DNA from: Phycisphaeraceae bacterium | Lineage (GTDB): Bacteria; Planctomycetota; Phycisphaerae; Phycisphaerales; Phycisphaeraceae | NCBI GenBank assembly: GCA_029260595.1 | Contig: JAJDCY010000023.1 | Span: 416,355 to 480,354, forward strand | Length of the DNA: 64,000 bases | Reading direction: 5' to 3' | In this document: positions 46,026 through 54,103 of the stretch, piece by piece | Layout: every line of letters starts with the position of its first letter | How positions within the stretch are numbered: the first letter of the stretch is position 1 | Made by a program: the position numbers and the translations under genes | Notes under the pieces: generated by a model | Database searches by the model: none | What the model was told of the DNA's origin: nothing | What the model saw: the letters and a program-made list of their open reading frames with translations, nothing else

Positions 46026-47572
46026 CTCTCGAGCAATCGCTTGGCCTGGTGACCGGCTTCGGTATCGGCGAACGCGCGGACGAACGCGCGTAGGCGGCCA
46101 CGGCGAGTCGAGGTTCGCTCGATCCGGTTGATCGCATCGAGTTCCTGCTTGGCCAGCAGCTCGCGTGCTTCGATCGCGCGGTCCGCTGCCGACGTCCCGG
46201 CCCAACTCCGCGCGAAAGCCTTGAGTTTGCGGGCTCGGGCGGGCGGCTCTTCGACAGCCATCGCGTCCTGGAAAAACTTGTCCGCCAACTCGTTGCGCAG
46301 TCGCATCGCGCTGGTCGCGGACGAGGTTAGCTCCCACTTGTCGGCGAAAGCGGCGTAGCGCTTGGCCCGCCGGTGCAGGTTGGGGTCCTGATTGATCTGC
46401 TCGAGCTGCGGGTATGCCAGCCGGTCGAGCTCGGCGATCGCGGCCCGGTGAACCGGGTAGTCGCGGTACTTCTCGATGAACGCGCGCAGACGCGACTCCA
46501 CGGCCCGGCCCGTTCCCTGCAGGATCACATCGAGCCGTTCGCGGCCGAGCGCATCGCAAGCCTTCGCCGCGCGCTCATAAGACGAGCAACCTCGCCAGTC
46601 GTGGATGAACTCGTCGAGGCGCTCGAAGGAGGCATTGCTCGCGAGCAGGCGGCCCAGCACTTCCTCGCTGGCCCTGCATGCGTGTTGCTTGGCGTTCTGG
46701 GCTTTCGCATAGACCGGCATCGACGGCTCGGCGCTGTCTAGCACCTCACGGATCGCAGGCAGTGCGGACTCCCACTGGCCGGTTCGCAGTGCGCGATCAA
46801 TCACGGCTTCGGCTTCGGGCAGTGAGCGGTGGACCACCTTGCGTAGCGCCCACTCGCGCATCTGCGGAAAGTAGCCCGCCGGCAGGTCGTGGCCGATCCC
46901 CTCGAATACCAGCAACTCGACATCGACCCCCGTCGTCTGCGCCACGCGGTAAAGCTTCTCGAAGCCCTTGTAGCGGGTGTCCTGATCGCCCATGAACATC
47001 AGCATCGGCCGGCCCTTGATGGAATTAAGCGCTCCCATAGACCAGCCCGACCCGCCGGGCATGAATGCGTAAAAGTAGTCCTGAAACCCGCCGCCCGAAT
47101 GCGCGATCGACCACAGCACAGCCGCGCCGCCGGAGGAATACCCGCCGCAGATCCGTTTGCCCGGGTGGACGTTGGGGACTTCGTGCTCAAGCTTCTCGAG
47201 CATCGCCTGATAGTGCGGCCAATGCGTCTTCCAACCGCTCTTGTGTTTGGTGTGCTCGCTGGCGATGTCCCGGTAAGGCAGCGCGGCACAAACAAAGCCG
47301 CTGGCCCCGACCACGTCCACCGCCGGTTGCACCGAGTGCGAGCCCCAGGTGTGACCCAGCCACACCAACAGCGGGTACTGCCGATCCGGGTCGTAGTCGA
47401 CCGGGATATACACCTCCATCTTGGTCGTGTGCCCGTGCCAGGCTCTCCCGAGGTGCTCAAAGTCGTACGTCAGCGTCGTACCGGGGACCAATGCCTGATC
47501 CGAGTCGTCGGTTGCGCGCAGCGGCGCAGAGGCAAGGACCAACAGTGCGAGAAACACCAACCTTGTGCGCAT
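46022..47572 (-). CDS. Exported alpha/beta-hydrolase (esterase-like) with helical C-terminal region
   Basis: A 516-residue exported protein. The signal peptide is RTRLVFLALLVLASAPLRA. An alpha/beta hydrolase-like domain (about 35-240) follows, with YPLLVWLGHTWGSHSVQP near the oxyanion region, the nucleophile elbow GGYSSGGAA, an Asp in MFMGDQDTRYKG and the catalytic His in FEGIGHDLPAGYF; the Ser-Asp-His order is as expected. The remaining 260 residues are helical and Ala/Arg/Glu-rich and may bind a partner or substrate. It resembles feruloyl/polyhydroxybutyrate-type esterases but the substrate is unknown. The start 47572 gives a clean signal peptide; an in-frame ATG at 47617 adds 15 residues. 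Confidence 0.75.
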   Translation of the reverse strand: MRTRLVFLALLVLASAPLRATDDSDQALVPGTTLTYDFEHLGRAWHGHTTKMEVYIPVDYDPDRQYPLLVWLGHTWGSHSVQPAVDVVGASGFVCAALPYRDIASEHTKHKSGWKTHWPHYQAMLEKLEHEVPNVHPGKRICGGYSSGGAAVLWSIAHSGGGFQDYFYAFMPGGSGWSMGALNSIKGRPMLMFMGDQDTRYKGFEKLYRVAQTTGVDVELLVFEGIGHDLPAGYFPQMREWALRKVVHRSLPEAEAVIDRALRTGQWESALPAIREVLDSAEPSMPVYAKAQNAKQHACRASEEVLGRLLASNASFERLDEFIHDWRGCSSYERAAKACDALGRERLDVILQGTGRAVESRLRAFIEKYRDYPVHRAAIAELDRLAYPQLEQINQDPNLHRRAKRYAAFADKWELTSSATSAMRLRNELADKFFQDAMAVEEPPARARKLKAFARSWAGTSAADRAIEARELLAKQELDAINRIERTSTRRGRLRAFVRAFADTEAGHQAKRLLES

Positions 47573-47944
47573 GAGAAAAATCGAATCGAGACGTCCCGTT
47601 TCGTGACGTGAATTCATCGTGTGGCCTCACCTGATCAAGAAGTGCCCGAGGTGCCCACCCGACGGCGATTGGTCAAGTGGGGCATCCGAACAGATGGCGA
47701 AGAGACGTCAGTGCGGTTGGAACGCGGAAGAAATCCCGCGGCCGAAAGCGACGAATGACGCCCCCAACCTCCCACCCGAACAAACACGGCGTTATCATTC
47801 TAGGCGCGTTACCGCCCCAAAGGCCAACGCTACGGAGAATCGCGCCCTATGCTTCTCATCGGAAGCCGCCGAACTCGACGCCGCCCCCCTACCAACGTGC
47901 TAACTTCCGCAGCGGTGTGGGTCGGAGAACCGCCGGAGACTGAT
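47573..47944. other. Divergent intergenic region before the CHAT/TIR region
   Basis: These 372 bases separate two diverging genes. I see no convincing protein gene; the open frames here lack signal peptides or family motifs. A TATCAT hexamer at about 47790-47795 could serve as a -10 for the plus-strand gene, but I find no good -35. Confidence 0.4.
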
Positions 47945-49603
47945 GTGATCACCTTGACGCAATTCATCCATGTTGTCTCGGCCGTGCTGCTGGTCCTATC
48001 GATTAACTATCCCGTCACCGCACAAAATCAGCTCGGCGACGGGCGGGCGCTCGACAATAACCTCCAGCAAGGCAGCGGAGGCACGAATCAGGCGCAGCCC
48101 GAGATCGATTTCCGTGCCCGCAACGACCTGATCACCGGAGATGTCGCGGGGCTGGGGTACTTCCGCGGCGATGTGGGATACACCGCCCCCGGCGCATTCC
48201 GAGGCGAGACCGGCAGCGGCGATCTGTTCCGCTTTCAGGCGCAGAGCTTCGCACCCGGCCCTGCCGGCATCAACCGCGAGACCGGCGCGCCCGTCAGCGT
48301 CTACCGCCCATACGCACAACCATCCGCCGCGCTCGGGCCGGAAGGCGGCTATGGGCGGATCACCCCCCCAGCGGGCGGATTCATTCAATCCGGTGTGGTT
48401 GCTCTGCCGCAAGCAGATTCGGGGATTGGGCTCACCACGCCGTCCGCTGTGTACCGCGCAGCTCCGTCGGCAGCGCCGTCCGGGTACAGCTTTGGGCGCG
48501 TTGCACAACCCGATGGGAGGCTGATCGAGGTAACCGCATCGCCCCTGTGGGGTGTGCGTCAGCGGCCTATCGAGCCTATACCCGCTGCAGCCCCATCGGC
48601 CGGGCTCCGCAGCGGTGCATCGAGTTTTTATCCAGGTGGCGCGGGTACCGCGCCGGCCGTACTCGCCCCACCGGCGCTCGTCATCGCTGATCAGATCCAG
48701 ACGCAGATCGCACCCAATCAACGCCAGGGGCTCACCGCCGAAGCCGGCGAACAAATGCTCGAGTACTCGCGGTCGTCGATCTTCGCGCCGCTAACCGACC
48801 GCGACACCACTCAGGGCGATTCGGTTCACCGCGATCTATTGATGCGCATCGCCGAACAGGCTCCGCGCGAATCAGGTGTGAGCGATGACGATGCAGCCGC
48901 AGCCTTGCTCGATGCCGCCGCGGCAGCGCGACGGGCGCGGGGGTTGCCGGCGTTGGACGCGTCACCCACAGCGGACAGCGACACCGATCGAGCCGACGGC
49001 GACGATCCCTCACAACGCGCCCGACCTGATGCGCCCGACAGCGCACTCAGTCGCCGAACGTCGACCCTTGACGATCTGATCGACGTACTGACTTATGACC
49101 TTCCACCGATCCCGTCGTTGGTTGGGGACCGCGACGACCACGTCGCCAAGACCCAGCGCGCCGCCGAGCAGGACCTGCGCGCCGGGCGGTACCTGGACGC
49201 CGACCGCCGTTACCGCCAGGCATTGCGGCTCGCGCCCGATCGCCCGATGGCACGGGTGGGTCTGCTGCACGCACAGATCGGAGCGGGGGCGTTCCGGTCG
49301 GCCGCGTTTAGCCTTCGGGTGCTGTTCGAAGCCCACCCCGAGCTGATCTCCGCCCGTTTCGATCGCACACTGCTCCCGGTCGGCAAGCGACTGGACCAGA
49401 TGCTGGCCACGCTCGATCGGTTGGACCGCCCCGACTCGGACACGGATTTATCCCTTTTGGGGGCTTATATCGCCTTCCAGCTAGGTGATAAGGACCAACT
49501 GCGGCGGTCGCTCGACACCGCCGCGACCCGACACCCGAACGATCGGTTGCCCCTCCTATTAAGACGGATCTGGCTGAATGATGACAGCCGCCTTGAACGG
49601 TAG
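47945..49603 (+). CDS. Exported protein with conserved N-terminal module and C-terminal TPRs
   Basis: A 552-residue protein starting at GTG 47945, with a signal peptide (FIHVVSAVLLVLSINYPVTA). The next 75 residues carry a conserved-looking module: LDNNLQQGSGGTNQ, FRARNDLITGDVAGLGYFRG, DVGYTAPGAFRGETGSGDLF. I recall that block from proteins of other planctomycetes, with no assigned role. The middle is Pro/Ala/Gly-rich. From about residue 395 a helical TPR-type region runs to the end (EQDLRAGRYLDADRRYRQAL, LLHAQIGAGAFRSAAFSLRV). GGAG lies upstream of the GTG. It precedes the TPR-CHAT gene by 248 bases on the same strand and may be a structural or adaptor partner. Confidence 0.75.
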   Translation: MITLTQFIHVVSAVLLVLSINYPVTAQNQLGDGRALDNNLQQGSGGTNQAQPEIDFRARNDLITGDVAGLGYFRGDVGYTAPGAFRGETGSGDLFRFQAQSFAPGPAGINRETGAPVSVYRPYAQPSAALGPEGGYGRITPPAGGFIQSGVVALPQADSGIGLTTPSAVYRAAPSAAPSGYSFGRVAQPDGRLIEVTASPLWGVRQRPIEPIPAAAPSAGLRSGASSFYPGGAGTAPAVLAPPALVIADQIQTQIAPNQRQGLTAEAGEQMLEYSRSSIFAPLTDRDTTQGDSVHRDLLMRIAEQAPRESGVSDDDAAAALLDAAAAARRARGLPALDASPTADSDTDRADGDDPSQRARPDAPDSALSRRTSTLDDLIDVLTYDLPPIPSLVGDRDDHVAKTQRAAEQDLRAGRYLDADRRYRQALRLAPDRPMARVGLLHAQIGAGAFRSAAFSLRVLFEAHPELISARFDRTLLPVGKRLDQMLATLDRLDRPDSDTDLSLLGAYIAFQLGDKDQLRRSLDTAATRHPNDRLPLLLRRIWLNDDSRLER

Positions 49604-49656
49604 CGCCATCCGGGACATATACCACCGCTCGGTTTATTTGGTAAACTAACAATGTG

Positions 49657-49827
49657 ATGCGCGGCGTGGTATTGTCAGGCGCCGCGGCGATCGGGGCGGG
49701 GGCCGCAATCGCAGAACCCGTCTCGGCATTGGCGATGCGATTTCAGCCTATGCACCCTTCAGTCAACGCTGATGCGCACGGCCGCGAGGTCGGGCGACGC
49801 GATTATCCGGCCCGCAAACCGTCTTAG
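49657..49827 (+). CDS. Possible 56-residue exported ORF before the CHAT gene
   Basis: ATG 49657 (or GTG 49654) opens a 56-codon frame ending TAG at 49825. The first 27 residues look like a signal peptide (MRGVVLSGAAAIGAGAAIAE then PVSALA), followed by a short basic/polar tail. The region is otherwise empty and sits between the TPR protein and the CHAT gene. There is no strong Shine-Dalgarno. An AT-rich inverted repeat GTTTA-N5-TAAAC lies at 49632-49646. It could be chance; conservation would decide. Confidence 0.3.
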   Translation: MRGVVLSGAAAIGAGAAIAEPVSALAMRFQPMHPSVNADAHGREVGRRDYPARKPS

Positions 49828-49851
49828 GCGACTCTCGCCAAGGAGGCCTCG

Positions 49852-52224
49852 ATGCACACCCAACCGAGCACCGATGACACGCGTGGCCTGTTACCAGACG
49901 TTGAACTGCGCTACCACACCCGTTGGATGCTTGCAGTCGCTGCCATCCTGTCGTGCGCTATGAATTTTTCTCCCGTGCGCGCCGCGAACGCGGTGGAAGC
50001 ACCCACCACGGGCGACACTCGCATCGCGCTTGGTCGCGAAGCATTCGAGACCGGCAACACCGACCGTGCGATTGAGTTGTGGTCAGCGGCTGCGGCGGCG
50101 AGCGATGCCGCTGGTGACGACGCGGCTGGGATCGACGCCCGACTGAACCTCGCCGCCGCGTACCAGTCGCTTGGCGATTACCGCCGGGTGATCCGAACGC
50201 TGCTCGAAGCGGCCCATGCGGCGGAGCGCACCGGCAACCGCGATCACACACTGGCAATCCGAAGTGCTTTGGGTGGAGCTCGCGTATTTATGCGCCAGTA
50301 CGATGCCGCCGCGAACGATCTCGATATGGCCTTGGCGATGGCGCGCGAGGATGGCAACACGGCGGCGACGGGGGTCATCCTCAACAACCTGGGCAACCTG
50401 CAGTCGAGCACTGGTCAGCACGAGCAGGCGATTTCCTCATACCGCGAGAGCTTCGAAGCCGCTAAAGAAGCGGACGACCCCGGCCTGGCCGCCAAAGCGT
50501 TGGTCAACGCGACGGTCGCGGCTACCGAAGCCGGAAACGGTGACGAGGCCGCCAAGCTTCATGACGCGGCGATCCGTGCGATCGAGGGCCTGGCCGACTC
50601 GCGAGACAAGGCTTACCTACTGATCACCCTGGGGCAGCACGGCCTGCAAGGCCCGCTTTCGGCCGGCACCGCCGAGTTAGAACAAAGTCGCCGCGAGCTT
50701 AACCAGGCGTCAGACATTGCCGAGCGCACGGGCGACGGGTTGGCGCGGTCGTACGCGCTGGGGTATCTCGGGCAGGTGCTTGCCGCGCAAGGCCAAACCG
50801 ACAACGCATTGATCGCCACCCGCCGGGCAGTGTTTTTCGCCCAGCAAGTCCAATCTCCTCACGCGCTGTACCGCTGGCTGTGGCAGACCGGCCGCCTGCT
50901 GCGTGCACGCGGGGAAAACGCCGCCGCGCTCGAAGCCTACGCCCAGGCGGCCAGTGCGCTCGAGCCTATCCGCCACGATTTAGCCATCGGATACGGGAAC
51001 AAGACCGCGGGCACATCGTTCCGCGACTCCGTCGGGCCGCTGTTCTACGAACAGGCCGACCTGCTGCTGCAGCAGGCCGACGCGACCGACGACCCGGCCG
51101 TCGTCCAGCGATACCTCAACGATGCACAGCAAGCAGTCGAGCTGCTCAAGTCCGCCGAGATGGAGGACTACTTCCAAGACGAATGCGTCAACATCCTCAA
51201 AGCCAAAACCAAGGGCCTCCAGGACGTCGGCCACAACACCGCTGTCGTTTACCTGATCCCGCTGCCTGATCGCACAGAGCTATTGCTGACACTCCCGTCC
51301 GGGCTCAAGCGCATCACCGCCCACGTCCCGGTTGATGCGCTCTACAAAGAGGTCCGCCTGTTTCGCCAACGCCTAGAGACGCGCACCACACACCAGTACA
51401 TGAAACACGGGCGGCAGATCTATGACTGGCTGGTCCGGCCGATCGACGCAACGCTCCAATCCGAGGGCGTCGACACGCTGATTTTTGTGCCCGACGGCGC
51501 ACTGCGAACAATCCCCATGGGTGCCTTGCACGACGGCGAGCAATTCCTGATCAGCAAGTACGCCATCGCGGTCACACCCGGGCTCACGCTCATGGACCCC
51601 AAGCCGATCCGCCGCGACAACATCAAGATGCTGATGACCGGCCTGACCGAATCCGTCCAGGGATTCCAAGCGCTCGAGCACGTCCAATATGAGATTGATC
51701 AGCTCCAAGCCCTCTTCGGCGGCGGGCAGACACTGATGAACGAGCAGTTTCGCGTACCCAATGTCGAACAACAGATGAACGAGCATCAGTTCTCCATCGT
51801 GCACATCGCGTCGCACGGCGAGTTCAACAGCGACAGCGACAAGACCTACCTGCTGACCTACGACGACAAGCTCACGCTCGACGGCCTGGAGCAGTTGATC
51901 CGACCCATCCAGTTCCGCAACCAACCGGTGGAGTTGCTGACACTCAGCGCATGCCAAACCGCTGCGGGCGACGACCGCGCCGCGCTGGGGCTTGCGGGAA
52001 TCGCGATCAAAGCCGGCGCCCGCAGCGCGCTAGCGACGCTGTGGTATGTCAACGACGCGGCCTCGGCCGACCTGGTCTCCGAGGTGTACACCCAGATGAG
52101 CGACGACAGCGGCCTCTCCAAAGCCAAGGCCCTCCAACGCGCCAAGCAGAAGCTCATCGATGACCCGCGGTACCGGCACCCTTGCTACTGGTCGCCCTAC
52201 CTGATCATTGGGAACTGGCTTTAG
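49852..52224 (+). CDS. Secreted TPR-CHAT protease-like protein
   Basis: A 790-residue protein with TPRs and a C-terminal CHAT (caspase-HetF-associated with TPRs) domain. The start is fixed by AAGGAGG six bases upstream. A signal-type segment (RWMLAVAAILSCAMNFSPV) follows a 24-residue N-terminal region, so the protein is probably exported. TPRs cover about residues 60-390 (AYQSLGDYRRVIRTLLEAAH, LGNLQSSTGQHEQAISSYRE). The CHAT domain, about 480-790, has the catalytic pair: His655 in HIASHGEF and Cys701 in LSACQTA, plus GLAGIAIKAGARSALATLW and an ending RHPCYWSPYLIIG. CHAT proteins are caspase-like peptidases; TPR-CHAT (Csx29) cleaves a target in CRISPR immunity. The CHASE2-TIR gene starts 19 bases later. 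Confidence 0.9.
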   Translation: MHTQPSTDDTRGLLPDVELRYHTRWMLAVAAILSCAMNFSPVRAANAVEAPTTGDTRIALGREAFETGNTDRAIELWSAAAAASDAAGDDAAGIDARLNLAAAYQSLGDYRRVIRTLLEAAHAAERTGNRDHTLAIRSALGGARVFMRQYDAAANDLDMALAMAREDGNTAATGVILNNLGNLQSSTGQHEQAISSYRESFEAAKEADDPGLAAKALVNATVAATEAGNGDEAAKLHDAAIRAIEGLADSRDKAYLLITLGQHGLQGPLSAGTAELEQSRRELNQASDIAERTGDGLARSYALGYLGQVLAAQGQTDNALIATRRAVFFAQQVQSPHALYRWLWQTGRLLRARGENAAALEAYAQAASALEPIRHDLAIGYGNKTAGTSFRDSVGPLFYEQADLLLQQADATDDPAVVQRYLNDAQQAVELLKSAEMEDYFQDECVNILKAKTKGLQDVGHNTAVVYLIPLPDRTELLLTLPSGLKRITAHVPVDALYKEVRLFRQRLETRTTHQYMKHGRQIYDWLVRPIDATLQSEGVDTLIFVPDGALRTIPMGALHDGEQFLISKYAIAVTPGLTLMDPKPIRRDNIKMLMTGLTESVQGFQALEHVQYEIDQLQALFGGGQTLMNEQFRVPNVEQQMNEHQFSIVHIASHGEFNSDSDKTYLLTYDDKLTLDGLEQLIRPIQFRNQPVELLTLSACQTAAGDDRAALGLAGIAIKAGARSALATLWYVNDAASADLVSEVYTQMSDDSGLSKAKALQRAKQKLIDDPRYRHPCYWSPYLIIGNWL

Positions 52225-52243
52225 AACAACCGGATAGGCATGC

Positions 52244-53911
52244 ATGGGTCCGAACTGGAATCGCTTCTGGCTGCCCGGACTCGTCACCCTTGCGATCAGC
52301 CTCGCGGTCGCCGCGGCGGTGGTCGGGCTTCGGATGGCCGGCGCACTACAGCCCACAGAGCTGGCAGTCTACGACCAGTATGTTCGCATGCGTCATGGTG
52401 GGACGACGCGCACCTGCCCGATCACAATCGTCGCCATCAACGATGAGGACTACCGCAACCTTGACGGGCACCCCTTGCGCGACCGGGTCGTCGCCGATCT
52501 GCTCGACAAACTCGCCGCGCTCTCACCCAGCGCGATCGGGCTGGACCTGATCCGTGAGATGCCCGTGCCCTTCGAGGCCGGCGAGGAGTCACCGGGCGCT
52601 AAGCAACTCGCCGAGTCACTCCGCCGCAACAAGCGAATCATCGCAATCTATAGCTACGGGCGCGACGGCAACGGCTTCGCACCGCCCAAAGCGCTCGTCG
52701 GCTCAAACCAGCTTGGCTTCGCCGATCTGTTGCTCGATCAGACCGACGGCGTCGTGCGGCGTGCCTTGATCTACATCAGCAACAACGCCGGTGAGTTTTT
52801 CTCCTCGTTCGCGCTCGAGGTCGCGCTGCTGCACCTGAACCGCCAGGAGGTCTACCCTGACCCGCAAGCCACCTACCTCAAACTCGGTGATGTCACCCTC
52901 AAGCCGTTTGAATCAAACGACGGCGGGTACCGAGGTGCCGACGCCAATGGGTACCAATTCCTGATGGACTACCGTGGGCCCGACTCCTTCCTGACCCTTT
53001 CGGTCGCGGACGTGTTAGCCGGCCGAGTCAAAGAACAGGACGTCCGCGACCGCATCGTCTTGATCGGCACGATTACGGACACCGTCAAGGACTACTTCCA
53101 CACCCCGATCAACCGTCAGATGTACGGTGTCGAGGTGCACGCTCGCATCGTCGACCAACTCGTGCGCGCCGCGCTGCACGGCGAGCGACCAACGTCGGTT
53201 TGGCCGGCCTGGACCGAGCGCGGCTGGGCCGTGCTATGGGCGATCCTCGGCGGGGTGCTCGGCCTCATGGCGCGAACACCGTCGGCGTTTTGCCTCGGCG
53301 CCGTGATGGGCATCGCCGGGCTCGGATTGTCCGGCTACCTGGGGATGGCCAGCCAGATCTGGGTGCCGGTGGTCCCACCCTCGTTAACTTGGCTGCTCTC
53401 ATCGGTAGTGGTGATGTCCTACAGCCGCGTGCTCGACAAACGCCACGGCGGGTTCCGGTTCGCCCAAAAGACACACGCAGCTCGGACCGGTGATGGGAAG
53501 AGCCCGCCACCACCCAATGTCTTCATCAGCGCCAAGAGCGCCGACTACGAGCACGCTCAGAAGCTCTACGACTACCTCACCCAAGCGGGCGTCCAGGCAT
53601 TCTTCAGCCGCGAGACGCTCGCGCAGACCGGCAACGCGGACTTCCGCAAAGAGATCGATATCGCCCTGGACCATACGAAGCACATGATCGTCGTCACGAG
53701 CAGCGCCGAACACGTGAACACCTCCTGGGTCGAGTCCGAATGGGGGTTCTTCGTTACCGAGAAACGCTCTGGCCGAAAGGCCGGCAACGTCATCACCGTC
53801 ACCGCGGGCCCTGTCGAAGCCAAAGACCTCCCACCGGCCCTGCGTCGGTACGAGATCATCCCCCTGACCGAGGACGGCTGTGCCCGGGTCCTGAGCTACG
53901 TCGCAAAATGA
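52244..53911 (+). CDS. CHASE2 sensor fused to a cytoplasmic TIR domain
   Basis: A 555-residue signalling protein with an unusual build. TM1 is at about residues 9-31. An extracytoplasmic CHASE2 domain (about 35-310) has TIVAINDEDYRNLDGHPLRD, AIGLDLI, and later RIVLIGTITDTVKDYFHTPI. Three more membrane helices are at about 328-345, 348-370 and 374-395. A cytoplasmic linker leads to a TIR domain (about 424-545) with NVFISAKSADYEHAQKLYDY, FFSRETLAQTG, and SWVESEWGFF. In NADase TIRs such as SARM1 the catalytic Glu lies in a WVxxE motif; here that residue is Glu499. The start is in an operon-like 19-base gap after the CHAT gene. CHASE2 is usually joined to kinases or cyclases, so the TIR output is notable. 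Confidence 0.9.
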   Translation: MGPNWNRFWLPGLVTLAISLAVAAAVVGLRMAGALQPTELAVYDQYVRMRHGGTTRTCPITIVAINDEDYRNLDGHPLRDRVVADLLDKLAALSPSAIGLDLIREMPVPFEAGEESPGAKQLAESLRRNKRIIAIYSYGRDGNGFAPPKALVGSNQLGFADLLLDQTDGVVRRALIYISNNAGEFFSSFALEVALLHLNRQEVYPDPQATYLKLGDVTLKPFESNDGGYRGADANGYQFLMDYRGPDSFLTLSVADVLAGRVKEQDVRDRIVLIGTITDTVKDYFHTPINRQMYGVEVHARIVDQLVRAALHGERPTSVWPAWTERGWAVLWAILGGVLGLMARTPSAFCLGAVMGIAGLGLSGYLGMASQIWVPVVPPSLTWLLSSVVVMSYSRVLDKRHGGFRFAQKTHAARTGDGKSPPPPNVFISAKSADYEHAQKLYDYLTQAGVQAFFSRETLAQTGNADFRKEIDIALDHTKHMIVVTSSAEHVNTSWVESEWGFFVTEKRSGRKAGNVITVTAGPVEAKDLPPALRRYEIIPLTEDGCARVLSYVAK

Positions 53912-53924
53912 TCCGTATTTTGAC

Positions 53925-53953
53925 TTGCCCACGCGCCTTGACAGCCATAAAAT
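53925..53953 (+). promoter_or_regulatory. Possible internal promoter for the DUF928 gene
   Basis: TTGCCC (53925-53930), 17 bases, TAAAAT (53948-53953) lies in the gap between the TIR and DUF928 genes. It would give a leader of about 145 bases to the ATG at 54104. The gap otherwise holds no gene. Whether DUF928 is co-transcribed with the TIR gene or has its own promoter is open. Confidence 0.4.
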
Positions 53954-54103
53954 AGGTTGTGTGGCGGCTACGCACCGGGGATATCAAAATCACCGATCAG
54001 GTTAGGCCGCCTACGCCTCGACTCGAACGGCTCTTTCTGCCGGCCCCATCAACATCGGCACCGGTCAACCGGCACGCCGAGCACGACTCAGGAGATACCC
54101 ATC

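Noticed and set aside
47618..47944. Small plus-strand frames (for example 47619-47903) before the exported TPR protein
   Set aside because: They lack ribosome sites, signal peptides and recognisable motifs, and the composition looks non-coding.
49654..49851. The CHAT/TIR region as part of a type III-E CRISPR (Craspase) locus
   Set aside because: No cas gene or repeat array is present and the CHAT protein carries a signal-like segment, so the resemblance to Csx29 is at domain level only.
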